Shown here in pieces: positions 1 through 6,615 of a DNA stretch of 37,715 nt. Source of the DNA: Microbacterium sp. GTDB taxonomy: Bacteria; Actinomycetota; Actinomycetes; Actinomycetales; Microbacteriaceae. The stretch lies in assembly GCA_003524435.1 (NCBI GenBank), contig DQHP01000005.1, positions 1 to 37,715 of the forward strand. The letters run 5' to 3'. Within the stretch, counting starts at the first letter, position 1. Every line of letters starts with the position of its first letter. Below the pieces are notes generated by a model. It did not search any database. It had not been told where the DNA came from and saw only the letters and a list, made by a program, of their open reading frames with translations. A program made the position numbers and the translations under genes.

Positions 1-140
1 GGGAAGCCGGCCTCAAGATGAGACTTCCATGCCCCTCGGGGCGAGAGGCTCCCAGCTAGACTACTGGGTTGATAGGCCAGATGTGGAAGCACCGCAAGGT
101 GTGCAGCTGACTGGTACTAATAAGCCGATGACTTGATAAC
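1..140 (+). rRNA. rrl: 23S ribosomal RNA, 3' end (partial)
   Basis: The first ~140 bases match the conserved end of bacterial 23S rRNA, including GGGTTGATAGGCC and CTGGTACTAATAAGCCG just before the 3' terminus. The gene begins before the window. The exact mature end is set by comparison with the family and may be off by a few bases. A ~120-base spacer with no recognised gene separates it from the 5S gene. Confidence 0.95.
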
Positions 141-260
141 ATTTCGCATCAGTTCGAATTACTGATTGCTACGCGTCCACTGAGTGGTTCTCGATGTACG
201 GTCGAGAACCCTAACAGGCACCACGTGTGTCTTTAGGTTTTAGGTTGAAACATCAATAGT

Positions 261-379
261 GTTTCGGCGGCCATAGCGTGAGGGAAACGCCCGGTTACAT
301 TCCGAACCCGGAAGCTAAGCCTCACAGCGCCGATGGTACTGCAGGGGGGACCCTGTGGGAGAGTAGGACACCGCCGGAC
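261..379 (+). rRNA. rrf: 5S ribosomal RNA
   Basis: This ~119-nt segment has the conserved 5S core, including CATTCCGAACCCGGAAG and GGGAGAGTAGGACACCGCC. The 5' GGCGG pairs with the 3' CCGCC, closing helix I. Its place after 23S and before a strong terminator makes it the last gene of an rRNA operon. The sequence is of actinobacterial type. The ends are accurate to about 2 bases. Confidence 0.95.
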
Positions 380-390
380 TCCTTTTAGTC

Positions 391-422
391 AAAATGGCCA
401 CCCAAAGCTGGGTGGCCATTTT
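391..422 (+). terminator. rRNA operon terminator
   Basis: A perfect 13-bp inverted repeat (AAAATGGCCACCC at 391-403 and its complement at 410-422) with a 6-nt loop ends in a T tract. It lies 12 bases after the 5S gene and is a clear intrinsic terminator for the rRNA operon. The symmetric A/T ends suggest it could work in both directions. Confidence 0.9.
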
Positions 423-468
423 GCGTTAACAAGGGTTGTCGACTCGCGCCCGCTGAAACCCAGCGTCA

Positions 469-481
469 TACGATGCGCTGA
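469..481 (+). promoter_or_regulatory. Probable -10 box of the amino-acid ABC operon
   Basis: TACGAT at 469-474 fits an actinobacterial -10 box and predicts a transcript start near 481. An ATG sits exactly at 481, in frame with the binding-protein gene whose Shine-Dalgarno-supported start is at 559. The transcript would therefore either carry a 78-nt leader or allow a leaderless start giving a 26-residue N-terminal extension. No good -35 is visible. Confidence 0.45.
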
Positions 482-558
482 TGAAGACGTCGCCCGTTTA
501 CTTTAGAAGGAGCGCCGTCTCACCCGGACGGGCTTCTTTGATCCCAGGAGGGTCTCCC

Positions 559-1377
559 ATGTTCCGTCGCCTCACCGTTGTTACCATCGTCTCGTTCGCT
601 GCCATCGCGCTTATCGGATGCAGTGGGACTCCGGCAAGCGAAGGCGAAGGCTCTGCGACCGAATCGGCGGCATCTGGACTCGGCCTCGTCAATGAAGGCA
701 CTCTCACGGTGGCGACCGAAGGCACATACCGGCCCTTCAGCTTCCATGAGGGCGGCGGCACGGGAGATCTCGTCGGCTACGACGTAGAAATCATCGAAGC
801 CGTCGCAGAGAAGCTTGACCTCAAGATTGAGTTCCAGGAAACGCAGTGGGATGCGATCTTCGCAGGTCTGGATGCAGGGCGCTTCGACGTCATCGCCAAC
901 CAGGTCACGATTAACGATGAGCGCGAAGCAAGCTACCTCCTCAGCGCGCCGTACACGGTCTCTCACGGCGTGATTGTGGTTCCTGGCGATGACGACTCAA
1001 TCACCTCCTTCGAAGACCTCGAGGGCAAGACGACTGCGCAGTCCCTCACAAGCAACTGGTACGAACTCGCCACGGAGAGCGGCGCGAAGGTCGAGCCCAT
1101 CGAGGGGTGGGCACAAGCCGTTCAGCTGCTGCAGCAGGGGCGCGTTGACGCCACCATCAATGATGAGTTGACTTTCCTTGACTACGAGAAGAACGAAGGC
1201 CCATCAGGGTTGAAGATCGCCGCTGAGACGGAAGAGGCAGGCGAGCAAGCATTCGCGTTCACGAAGGATAAGCAGGCGCTGGCCGATGCGATCGACGGTG
1301 CTCTTGATGAGTTGCGCGCCGATGGGACGCTCTCGGAGATCAGCACCAAGTACTTCGGCGCAGACGTCACTGAGTAG
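559..1377 (+). CDS. Amino-acid (probably cystine-type) ABC transporter substrate-binding lipoprotein
   Basis: A 272-aa solute-binding protein of family 3 that should capture a polar amino acid outside the membrane and deliver it to the permease encoded next. A lipoprotein signal (hydrophobic stretch at residues 5-20, lipobox LIGC, Cys21) predicts lipid anchoring. The mature part shows the family-3 pattern (GYDVEIIEAVA, WDAIFAGLDAGRFDVI, LSAPYTVS). The segments AQSLTSN and GRVDATINDELTFLDY resemble the cystine-binding FliY/TcyJ group, so cystine is the favoured ligand, but this is inference. ATG 559 was chosen because AGGAGG lies 7 nt upstream and it starts directly at the signal peptide. The frame is open back to ATG 481. 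It forms an operon with the next two genes. Confidence 0.9.
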   Translation: MFRRLTVVTIVSFAAIALIGCSGTPASEGEGSATESAASGLGLVNEGTLTVATEGTYRPFSFHEGGGTGDLVGYDVEIIEAVAEKLDLKIEFQETQWDAIFAGLDAGRFDVIANQVTINDEREASYLLSAPYTVSHGVIVVPGDDDSITSFEDLEGKTTAQSLTSNWYELATESGAKVEPIEGWAQAVQLLQQGRVDATINDELTFLDYEKNEGPSGLKIAAETEEAGEQAFAFTKDKQALADAIDGALDELRADGTLSEISTKYFGADVTE

Positions 1378-1379
1378 GC

Positions 1380-2042
1380 ATGGAACTCTGGGAGCTGTTC
1401 CTCAGCTCAGTCGGGCCTATTGCCCTGGCAGGGCTTACCGGCACGATTCCGCTCGCACTGATCTCGTTCGCCTTCGGGCTGGTTCTCGCGCTCGGCACCG
1501 CATTGATGCGCATCTCGGAGCACCGAGTCCTTTCGGTCATCGCGCGCGTTTATATCTCCATTATCCGCGGCACTCCGCTACTCGTGCAGTTGTTCGTGAT
1601 CTTCTACGGAATGCCTTCCATAGGCATCGTCGTCGATCCATGGCCGAGCGCGATTGTGGCGTTCTCTCTCAACGTCGGCGGTTACGGTGCTGAGGTGATC
1701 CGCGCCTCGATTCTCTCGGTTGCGAAAGGGCAGTGGGAAGCGGCTTACACCGTCGGCATGGGGCGCACTCGCACGCTCACCCGCATCATCCTTCCGCAAG
1801 CTGCGCGAGTCTCGGTGCCCCCGCTGTCGAACACCTTCATCTCGCTGGTCAAGGACACCTCTCTCGCCTCTCTGATTCTTGTAACTGAGCTGTTTCGTAT
1901 CGCGCAGCAAATCGCTGCATTCAGCTACAAGTTCATGGTCGTTTATCTGACGGCCGCGCTTGTGTACTGGGTGATCTGCCTGGTGCTCTCGCTGGGCCAG
2001 GATGCGTTGGAAAAGAGGCTTGATCGTCATGTCGCACACTGA
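1380..2042 (+). CDS. Amino-acid ABC transporter permease
   Basis: A 220-aa integral membrane permease of the polar amino-acid (HisM/GlnP) type, usual length for the family, with about five hydrophobic helices. It carries the typical RGTPLLVQLF segment near residue 63. The EAA loop that contacts the ATPase (EAAYTVGMGRTRTLTRIILPQ) begins near residue 119. The start is 2 nt after the stop of the binding-protein gene and the end overlaps the ATPase gene by 14 nt, so the three genes are translationally coupled. Only one permease gene is present, so the transporter probably uses a homodimer. Confidence 0.92.
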   Translation: MELWELFLSSVGPIALAGLTGTIPLALISFAFGLVLALGTALMRISEHRVLSVIARVYISIIRGTPLLVQLFVIFYGMPSIGIVVDPWPSAIVAFSLNVGGYGAEVIRASILSVAKGQWEAAYTVGMGRTRTLTRIILPQAARVSVPPLSNTFISLVKDTSLASLILVTELFRIAQQIAAFSYKFMVVYLTAALVYWVICLVLSLGQDALEKRLDRHVAH

Positions 2043-2823
2043 TCGTTCTGATCGTGTTGACCCGCCGCTGCTGACCGCGCATGCTCTGCATAAGAGCTTC
2101 GGCGACAACGAAGTGCTCAAGGGCGTCGACCTCACGCTGCATCGTGGCGAAGTCGTTGTTCTTATCGGTCCGAGCGGTTCCGGCAAGACAACCGTGCTCC
2201 GCTCGCTCAACGGCCTGGAGACACCGGACGCCGGCATCTTGGCTCTTGACGGCGGGCCAGAGATTGACTTTGCCACACGGCCTTCGAAGCGCACCCGTTT
2301 TGCGCTGCGCGACCGCTCGGCGATGGTCTTTCAGCACCACAATCTCTTCCCGCACCTGACGGTACTGAACAACGTCATTGAAGGACCTTGGCGAGTGCAA
2401 GGGCGTCCGAAAGGCGAAGTGATCGCAGAGGCGAGGGCCTTGCTCACGCGCGTGGGACTTGCCGATAAGGAGCACGCCCACCCGCATGAGCTTTCAGGCG
2501 GTCAGCAGCAGCGAGTAGGGATCGTCAGAGCGCTAGCGCTGCGCCCCGATCTGCTGCTGTTTGACGAGCCGACGAGCGCGCTGGATCCTGAGCTGGTCGG
2601 CGAGGTGCTTCTCGTCATCAAAGAGCTTGCAGACGAGGGATGGACGATGGTTGTTGTCACCCACGAACTTGCTTTCGCACGTGAGGCAGCAGATCACGTC
2701 TTGTTCCTCGATGGCGGCGTCGTCGTCGAAGAGGGTTCGCCACAGCAGCTCTTCTCCGCTCCAGCGCATGAGCGCACCCAGCGATTCCTTAAGCGGATCA
2801 TGCGTCCACTCGACGGCGCCTGA
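2029..2823 (+). CDS. Amino-acid ABC transporter ATP-binding protein
   Basis: A 264-aa ABC ATPase that would drive the importer encoded just upstream. It shows Walker A GPSGSGKTT, Q-loop VFQHHNLFPH, signature LSGGQQQR, Walker B LLLFDEPTSALDP and the switch histidine in VVVTHE. The Q-loop is preceded by a somewhat longer polar insert than in GlnQ-type ATPases. ATG 2029 is preferred over the more upstream in-frame ATG 2002 because an AGAGG lies ~10 nt before it and the domain begins soon after. The gene ends 4 bp before the stop of the convergent lysE gene, with no obvious terminator between them. Confidence 0.94.
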   Translation: MSHTDRSDRVDPPLLTAHALHKSFGDNEVLKGVDLTLHRGEVVVLIGPSGSGKTTVLRSLNGLETPDAGILALDGGPEIDFATRPSKRTRFALRDRSAMVFQHHNLFPHLTVLNNVIEGPWRVQGRPKGEVIAEARALLTRVGLADKEHAHPHELSGGQQQRVGIVRALALRPDLLLFDEPTSALDPELVGEVLLVIKELADEGWTMVVVTHELAFAREAADHVLFLDGGVVVEEGSPQQLFSAPAHERTQRFLKRIMRPLDGA

Positions 2824-2827
2824 CCGA

Positions 2828-3496
2828 TCAGCCGCCCGCAAAGACGTGCACCACCAAGCTCACCGCGATGAGGATCATGATCACGGCGATGACGCCGTCT
2901 AGCATGCGCCACGCGCGTGGAGTGTTGAGCCAGCGTCCGAGGTGGCGCGCGCCATAACCCAATGCAACGAACCAGACGATGCTCGCCACGACCGCGCCGG
3001 CGGCGAATAGCCAGCGTTCCTCGCCGTGAGTGGCCGCGATGGAGCCCAGCATGAGCACGGTGTCGAGATAGACGTGGGGATTCAGCCACGTCAATGCCAA
3101 CACCGTGAAAATCACGGGGATGAGTCTGCTCGGTTCCGCGGCATCCGCTCTGTCGCTGTTGCTGACGCGCAGTGCCTCACCGGCGCCTCGCCACGCGCGT
3201 CGCGCGGCCAGCAAGCCGTAGCCGAGGAGGAACGCCGCGCCGAACCAGCGGGCCACATCAACGAGCCAGGGCATCGACTCGAGCAGGTAGCCGAGACCCG
3301 CGACGCCTACGACGATCAGTACAGCATCTGACAACGCACAGATCGCGACGACGGCGAACACATGCTCGCGGCGAATACCCTGGCGCAGGATGAAAACGTT
3401 CTGAGCGCCGATCGCGACGATCAGAGAGAGACCAAGGCCGAGCCCGGCTAAGAAGGAGAGCACATGCCGAAGGTACGGGGAAACGCGATGAAGCAC
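2828..3496 (-). CDS. lysE: LysE/ArgO family basic amino-acid exporter
   Basis: A 222-aa polytopic membrane protein, close to the length of Corynebacterium LysE, expected to export L-lysine and/or L-arginine. It shows the family hallmarks VAIGAQNVFILRQGIRREH near the N terminus and LTWLNPHVYLDTVLMLG in the middle, with about six hydrophobic segments. It is divergent from a LysR-type regulator of the LysG/ArgP class only 37 bp away, the classical exporter/regulator arrangement in which basic amino acids act as co-inducer. GTG 3496 is the longest start and has no clear ribosome-binding site. GTG 3463 (residue 12), just before the first helix, is an alternative that would widen the promoter region. 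Confidence 0.9.
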   Translation of the reverse strand: MLHRVSPYLRHVLSFLAGLGLGLSLIVAIGAQNVFILRQGIRREHVFAVVAICALSDAVLIVVGVAGLGYLLESMPWLVDVARWFGAAFLLGYGLLAARRAWRGAGEALRVSNSDRADAAEPSRLIPVIFTVLALTWLNPHVYLDTVLMLGSIAATHGEERWLFAAGAVVASIVWFVALGYGARHLGRWLNTPRAWRMLDGVIAVIMILIAVSLVVHVFAGG

Positions 3497-3533
3497 CAGC
3501 GAAGAAATCTACAGATGCATTAGCGTTGCTTAT
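3497..3533. promoter_or_regulatory. Divergent lysE/lysG control region
   Basis: Only 37 bp separate the GTG starts of the exporter and its regulator. TAGCGT at 3521-3526 ends 7 nt before lysG GTG 3534, so lysG is probably transcribed without a leader. ATGCATTAGCGTTGCTTAT at 3515-3533 is an AT-richer, partly symmetric stretch and the best place for the LysG binding site. Both promoters must overlap it. The binding site itself is inference. Confidence 0.5.
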
Positions 3534-4451
3534 GTGCAGATTGATCCTGAACTTGCCGCAACGGTCGCGGCAGTCATCGACGAGGGCAGCCTTGACGCGG
3601 CTGCGCGACGGCTGAGCGTCACCCCATCAGCGGTGAGTCAGCGGCTCAAGTCGCTGGAATCACAGCTCGGGCGAGTGCTGGTGGTGCGTTCGCGGCCGGT
3701 CAGGGCCACGGGGGCAGGCGAGGCTGTGGTGCGTCTCGCGCGCCAGATCGCGCTGCTTGAACACGAAGCAGTGGCGGCGTTGGGCATTGACGGTGGTCCG
3801 GGTCAGCGTGTCAGCATCCCACTTGCGGTAAACGGAGACTCGTTATCGACGTGGTTCTTGCCGCCGTTGGCACGGCTCTCTGCCGCTCAAGGCATCGATT
3901 TCGACCTGCATCGTGACGACCAAGATTTCACTGCCAGACTTCTCGAAACAGGAACGGTGATGGCGGCAGTGACCAGTGAGAGCAGTCCGGTCGCCGGGTG
4001 CACAGCGACGTCGCTGGGCGCCATCGAATATGAGCCGATGGCCTCTCCGGCATTCTTTGATCGCTGGTTCCCCGACGGCGTGACGGCCGATGCGCTCCTG
4101 CGTGCCCCCTTTGTTGTTCTGGACCGCCGAGACGATCTGCAGCACGAATGGTTGCGGGGATGGGGTGTCGCTGACCTTGGAGTTCCGCGGCACTACGTTC
4201 CGGCATCCCATGACTTCGCCACGGCTGTGCAACTGGGGCTCGGGTGGGGACTGCTGCCGCAGATGCAGTCATCTACGGCAGCAGCGAGCGGAGACCTGGT
4301 GCGCCTGCCGGGTGAGTCGGTGCGCGTTGCGCACTACTGGCAACAGTGGAATCTGCAATCCACAGTGCTTGATGCGATTGCGGCGGAAATCATCGCTGAA
4401 GCGCGGCGCGTACTGGTCTGTGCGCACTCAGCCGATGCGGTAGGGAGTTAG
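3534..4451 (+). CDS. lysG: LysG/ArgP-type LysR family transcriptional regulator
   Basis: A 305-aa LysR-type regulator. The N-terminal winged helix-turn-helix (residues ~1-60) includes GSLDAAARRLSVTPSAVSQRLKSLE, followed by a linker helix and a periplasmic-binding-protein-like effector domain (~90-300). Length, start and gene order match LysG/ArgP regulators, which sense lysine or arginine and activate the divergent exporter gene. It would act as a DNA-binding tetramer at the short intergenic region. GTG 3534 lacks a Shine-Dalgarno sequence but follows TAGCGT by 7 nt, as expected for leaderless expression. Its 3' end overlaps the convergent nuclease gene by 4 bp. Confidence 0.9.
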   Translation: MQIDPELAATVAAVIDEGSLDAAARRLSVTPSAVSQRLKSLESQLGRVLVVRSRPVRATGAGEAVVRLARQIALLEHEAVAALGIDGGPGQRVSIPLAVNGDSLSTWFLPPLARLSAAQGIDFDLHRDDQDFTARLLETGTVMAAVTSESSPVAGCTATSLGAIEYEPMASPAFFDRWFPDGVTADALLRAPFVVLDRRDDLQHEWLRGWGVADLGVPRHYVPASHDFATAVQLGLGWGLLPQMQSSTAAASGDLVRLPGESVRVAHYWQQWNLQSTVLDAIAAEIIAEARRVLVCAHSADAVGS

Positions 4452-5128
4452 TCCGCGAGAGCGAGGGCGCGAAACGCGTCGCGCTCGCGAAGAGCATCGC
4501 GGCGACTTGTGGCCGCATCGACAGTGCTCGTGGGAGGACGCTGACCGGTGGTGCGATGGTAGAGCTCGTCAATGAGGCGGGTGGCAAGGCCCACCAGCTG
4601 CCCGATCTCACGATCGTCTCGGTCTATCCACACGCAGCGGGGCTCATCATGGATCGGCTGAAAGCTGTCGTGCTCTTCCCAGACGAACAGCGTGCGCTCA
4701 GCGCCGAGTACGTGCTGTTGCCACCACACCTGACGCATGTAGGTGCGGGGGATAGTGCGCCAATTTTTGTTGGTTGTCTTGATCTCTGCGAGCAGGACGC
4801 GCCCATCGCCGTCTTGAACGACGCCATCAGGCGTTGCGAGGTGGCGGTGTTCAGCCTCGGCGCGAAAAAGCGCCGAGGAAGGCTGGATGCCGTGGGTTGC
4901 AGCGACCCATGCAGCGATTTCTGGTTCGCGCCTACGGCCATGATCGGTATAGGCATTGCCTGCGAAGCGGGCACCGCCGCCGAGCTTCGCCTCTGCCGCG
5001 CGAATAATTGATTTGTCGCTAGTAAGTCCCGCGACGTCTGTGGCGGTGATGCCCCGTGCCCGCGCTCGGAGCCAGGCAACGCGGTCGCGGGAGTCCGCGA
5101 TGATGCGCGCCTGAAGATCCGAATTCAC
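4448..5128 (-). CDS. YqaJ/lambda-exonuclease-type PD-(D/E)XK nuclease
   Basis: A 226-aa protein matching the YqaJ viral-recombinase/lambda-exonuclease nuclease family. The order is GITATDVAGL (residues 26-35), GRRREPEIAAW with the family glutamate (~68-70), ATPDGVV with Asp101, AEIKTT with Glu115 and Lys117, and Gln133 in YMRQVWWQQ. These make a complete PD-(D/E)XK metal-dependent active site. Family members degrade DNA ends for recombination, usually beside a RecT or Red-beta annealing protein. No such partner or phage gene is present here, so the role is unknown. GTG 5128 follows the box TAGCCT by 6 nt with no Shine-Dalgarno sequence. The 3' end overlaps lysG by 4 bp. Confidence 0.82.
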   Translation of the reverse strand: MNSDLQARIIADSRDRVAWLRARARGITATDVAGLTSDKSIIRAAEAKLGGGARFAGNAYTDHGRRREPEIAAWVAATHGIQPSSALFRAEAEHRHLATPDGVVQDGDGRVLLAEIKTTNKNWRTIPRTYMRQVWWQQHVLGAERTLFVWEEHDSFQPIHDEPRCVWIDRDDREIGQLVGLATRLIDELYHRTTGQRPPTSTVDAATSRRDALRERDAFRALALAD

Positions 5129-5132
5129 CTTT

Positions 5133-5152
5133 CGAGGCTACCCCGAGCCTCG
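5133..5152. promoter_or_regulatory. Dyad overlapping the -10 box of the YqaJ nuclease gene
   Basis: CGAGGCT (5133-5139) and AGCCTCG (5146-5152) form a perfect 7-bp inverted repeat with a 6-bp centre. The minus-strand -10 candidate TAGCCT (5140 down to 5135) lies inside it, 6 nt before GTG 5128. The dyad could be an operator or a weak terminator for the upstream zwf gene. No T run follows, so an operator is at least as likely. Confidence 0.4.
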
Positions 5153-5193
5153 GACTCTTCGCGTCCTGCCGCGCCGAGATCGAGCGCCGCGGG

Positions 5194-6558
5194 CTAACGC
5201 AGCGCCGGCCATCCGCTTGGGCCGTCCGAACCTGCCGCATACTCCTCGAGGGGGACGTCGCCGCGCTTCCACGCCTCCTGCACAGGAGCGATGATGCGCC
5301 AACACTGCTCAGCGGCATCGCCGCGCACCGACAGCATCGGGTCGGCGTCGAGCACACCGGAGAGGACCTCCGCGTAGGCACGAAGCGCGCCAGCACCCAG
5401 GTCTGCGGTGAGGGTTGCGCGTTCGAGTTCGAGGGGATCGTCGGCGCCGTTGACGTTGAGCTCCAGCGACATGCGGTCTGGGCCCAGTGAGAACCTCAAG
5501 ATCACGCCCTCTGCGGAACCAGTCAGACCGACGGGGAGGTGACGCACGGCTCGGAAGCGGACGACGATCTCGCGTGCCGGATCGCTGAGGGCCTTGCCGG
5601 AGCGAAGGGTGAACGGCACGCCGGTCCAGCGGGCATTGCGCACCTCGAATGTCGCCACCGCGAGGGTGTCGGTGCCTCGTTCGGGATCGACTCCCGGCTC
5701 GTCCACATAAGACGGCTTCTCATTGCCATCGACAGAACCGGCGGTGTACCGTGCTCGGCGCGACGACGTGGCCGGGGCATCGTCCCACACTGCGGTCGCG
5801 CGCAAAACTGCGGAGGTTGCTTCTCTGAAGTCGGTTTCATCAAGCGTGGCTGGTTGTTCCATAGCGAGGACAGCAAGTACCTGCAGGAGGTGGCTCTGGA
5901 TCATGTCGACGAAGGCGCCTGCGCCGTCGTAATATCCGGCCCGCCCTTCCAATCCCAGCTTCTCGTCGTAAACGATGGCGACGGACTCGATGCTTTCCGC
6001 TGACCACAGAGGCTCGAGCAAGCGGTTCGCGAAGCGTGCGCCGAGAAGGTTGAGAGTGGTGGCCTTTCCCAGGAAATGGTCGACACGGAAGACTTGGCTC
6101 TCGGGGACCAGCAGGGCAAGACGTTCATTCAAAGCACGAGCGCTGGACTCGTCGGTGCCGAAGGGCTTCTCCAACGCGAGCATCGCGCCCGCGGGGACGA
6201 TCTCGGGAGTGAGTGCTTCGCATGCCTTCGCGGCGACAGCCGGTGGCACAGCGAAGTAGAGAGCCACTTGCCCTTCCAAGCCCTGCAGCAGGTGCGCCAA
6301 ATCCGCAGCCTGAGTGATATCGGCCTGGTGGTATTCGACGGTGACACGCGCGGCCGCGGTGCCAGCATCCGCAGACTCGAATGAGGTGCGCACCACCTCG
6401 CGAAGATCGTCGTCCTTCCACTCCTCGGTGCCCGCACCAATCAGCCGGACTCGACGATCAGGTTCTGCGGTGAGCAACTGCCCGAGGGCAGGCAGGAGGA
6501 GACGAGCGGTGAGGTCGCCGGAGGCGCCAAAGATCACGAGAGTTGTGCCAGCATCCAT
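5194..6558 (-). CDS. zwf: Glucose-6-phosphate 1-dehydrogenase family protein
   Basis: A 454-aa G6PDH-family enzyme, expected to oxidise glucose 6-phosphate to 6-phosphogluconolactone with NAD(P)+. The Rossmann start GASGDLT is at residues 11-17, EKPFG at 130-134, the substrate motif RVDHFLGK at 158-165 and the likely catalytic His223 in DMIQSHLLQ. It is shorter than typical Zwf (~480-515 aa) and has Ala where the family usually has Glu after RxDHxLGK. It may therefore be the secondary, divergent G6PDH paralogue of actinobacteria. It is not in a tal-zwf-opcA cluster but head-to-head with a GH15 gene. ATG 6558 has no Shine-Dalgarno sequence, and TACGGT ends 6 nt before it. Confidence 0.85.
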   Translation of the reverse strand: MDAGTTLVIFGASGDLTARLLLPALGQLLTAEPDRRVRLIGAGTEEWKDDDLREVVRTSFESADAGTAAARVTVEYHQADITQAADLAHLLQGLEGQVALYFAVPPAVAAKACEALTPEIVPAGAMLALEKPFGTDESSARALNERLALLVPESQVFRVDHFLGKATTLNLLGARFANRLLEPLWSAESIESVAIVYDEKLGLEGRAGYYDGAGAFVDMIQSHLLQVLAVLAMEQPATLDETDFREATSAVLRATAVWDDAPATSSRRARYTAGSVDGNEKPSYVDEPGVDPERGTDTLAVATFEVRNARWTGVPFTLRSGKALSDPAREIVVRFRAVRHLPVGLTGSAEGVILRFSLGPDRMSLELNVNGADDPLELERATLTADLGAGALRAYAEVLSGVLDADPMLSVRGDAAEQCWRIIAPVQEAWKRGDVPLEEYAAGSDGPSGWPALR

Positions 6559-6615
6559 GCGCCAACCGTAACGCGACCCGTGCGTGCAAACCAGAGGCGT
6601 GCGACAATCGAACCA
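6559..6615. promoter_or_regulatory. Divergent zwf/GH15 promoter region
   Basis: This 57-bp gap serves both genes. On the minus strand TACGGT (6570 down to 6565) ends 6 nt before the zwf ATG. On the plus strand GACAAT (6603-6608) ends 7 nt before GH15 ATG 6616. Neither start has a close Shine-Dalgarno sequence, so both mRNAs are probably leaderless. Confidence 0.5.

Noticed and set aside
140..260. Small gene between 23S and 5S rRNA
   Set aside because: The spacer shows no tRNA cloverleaf or coding frame. GGTTCTCGATGTACGGTCGAGAACC-like pairing fits a processing stem of the rRNA precursor.
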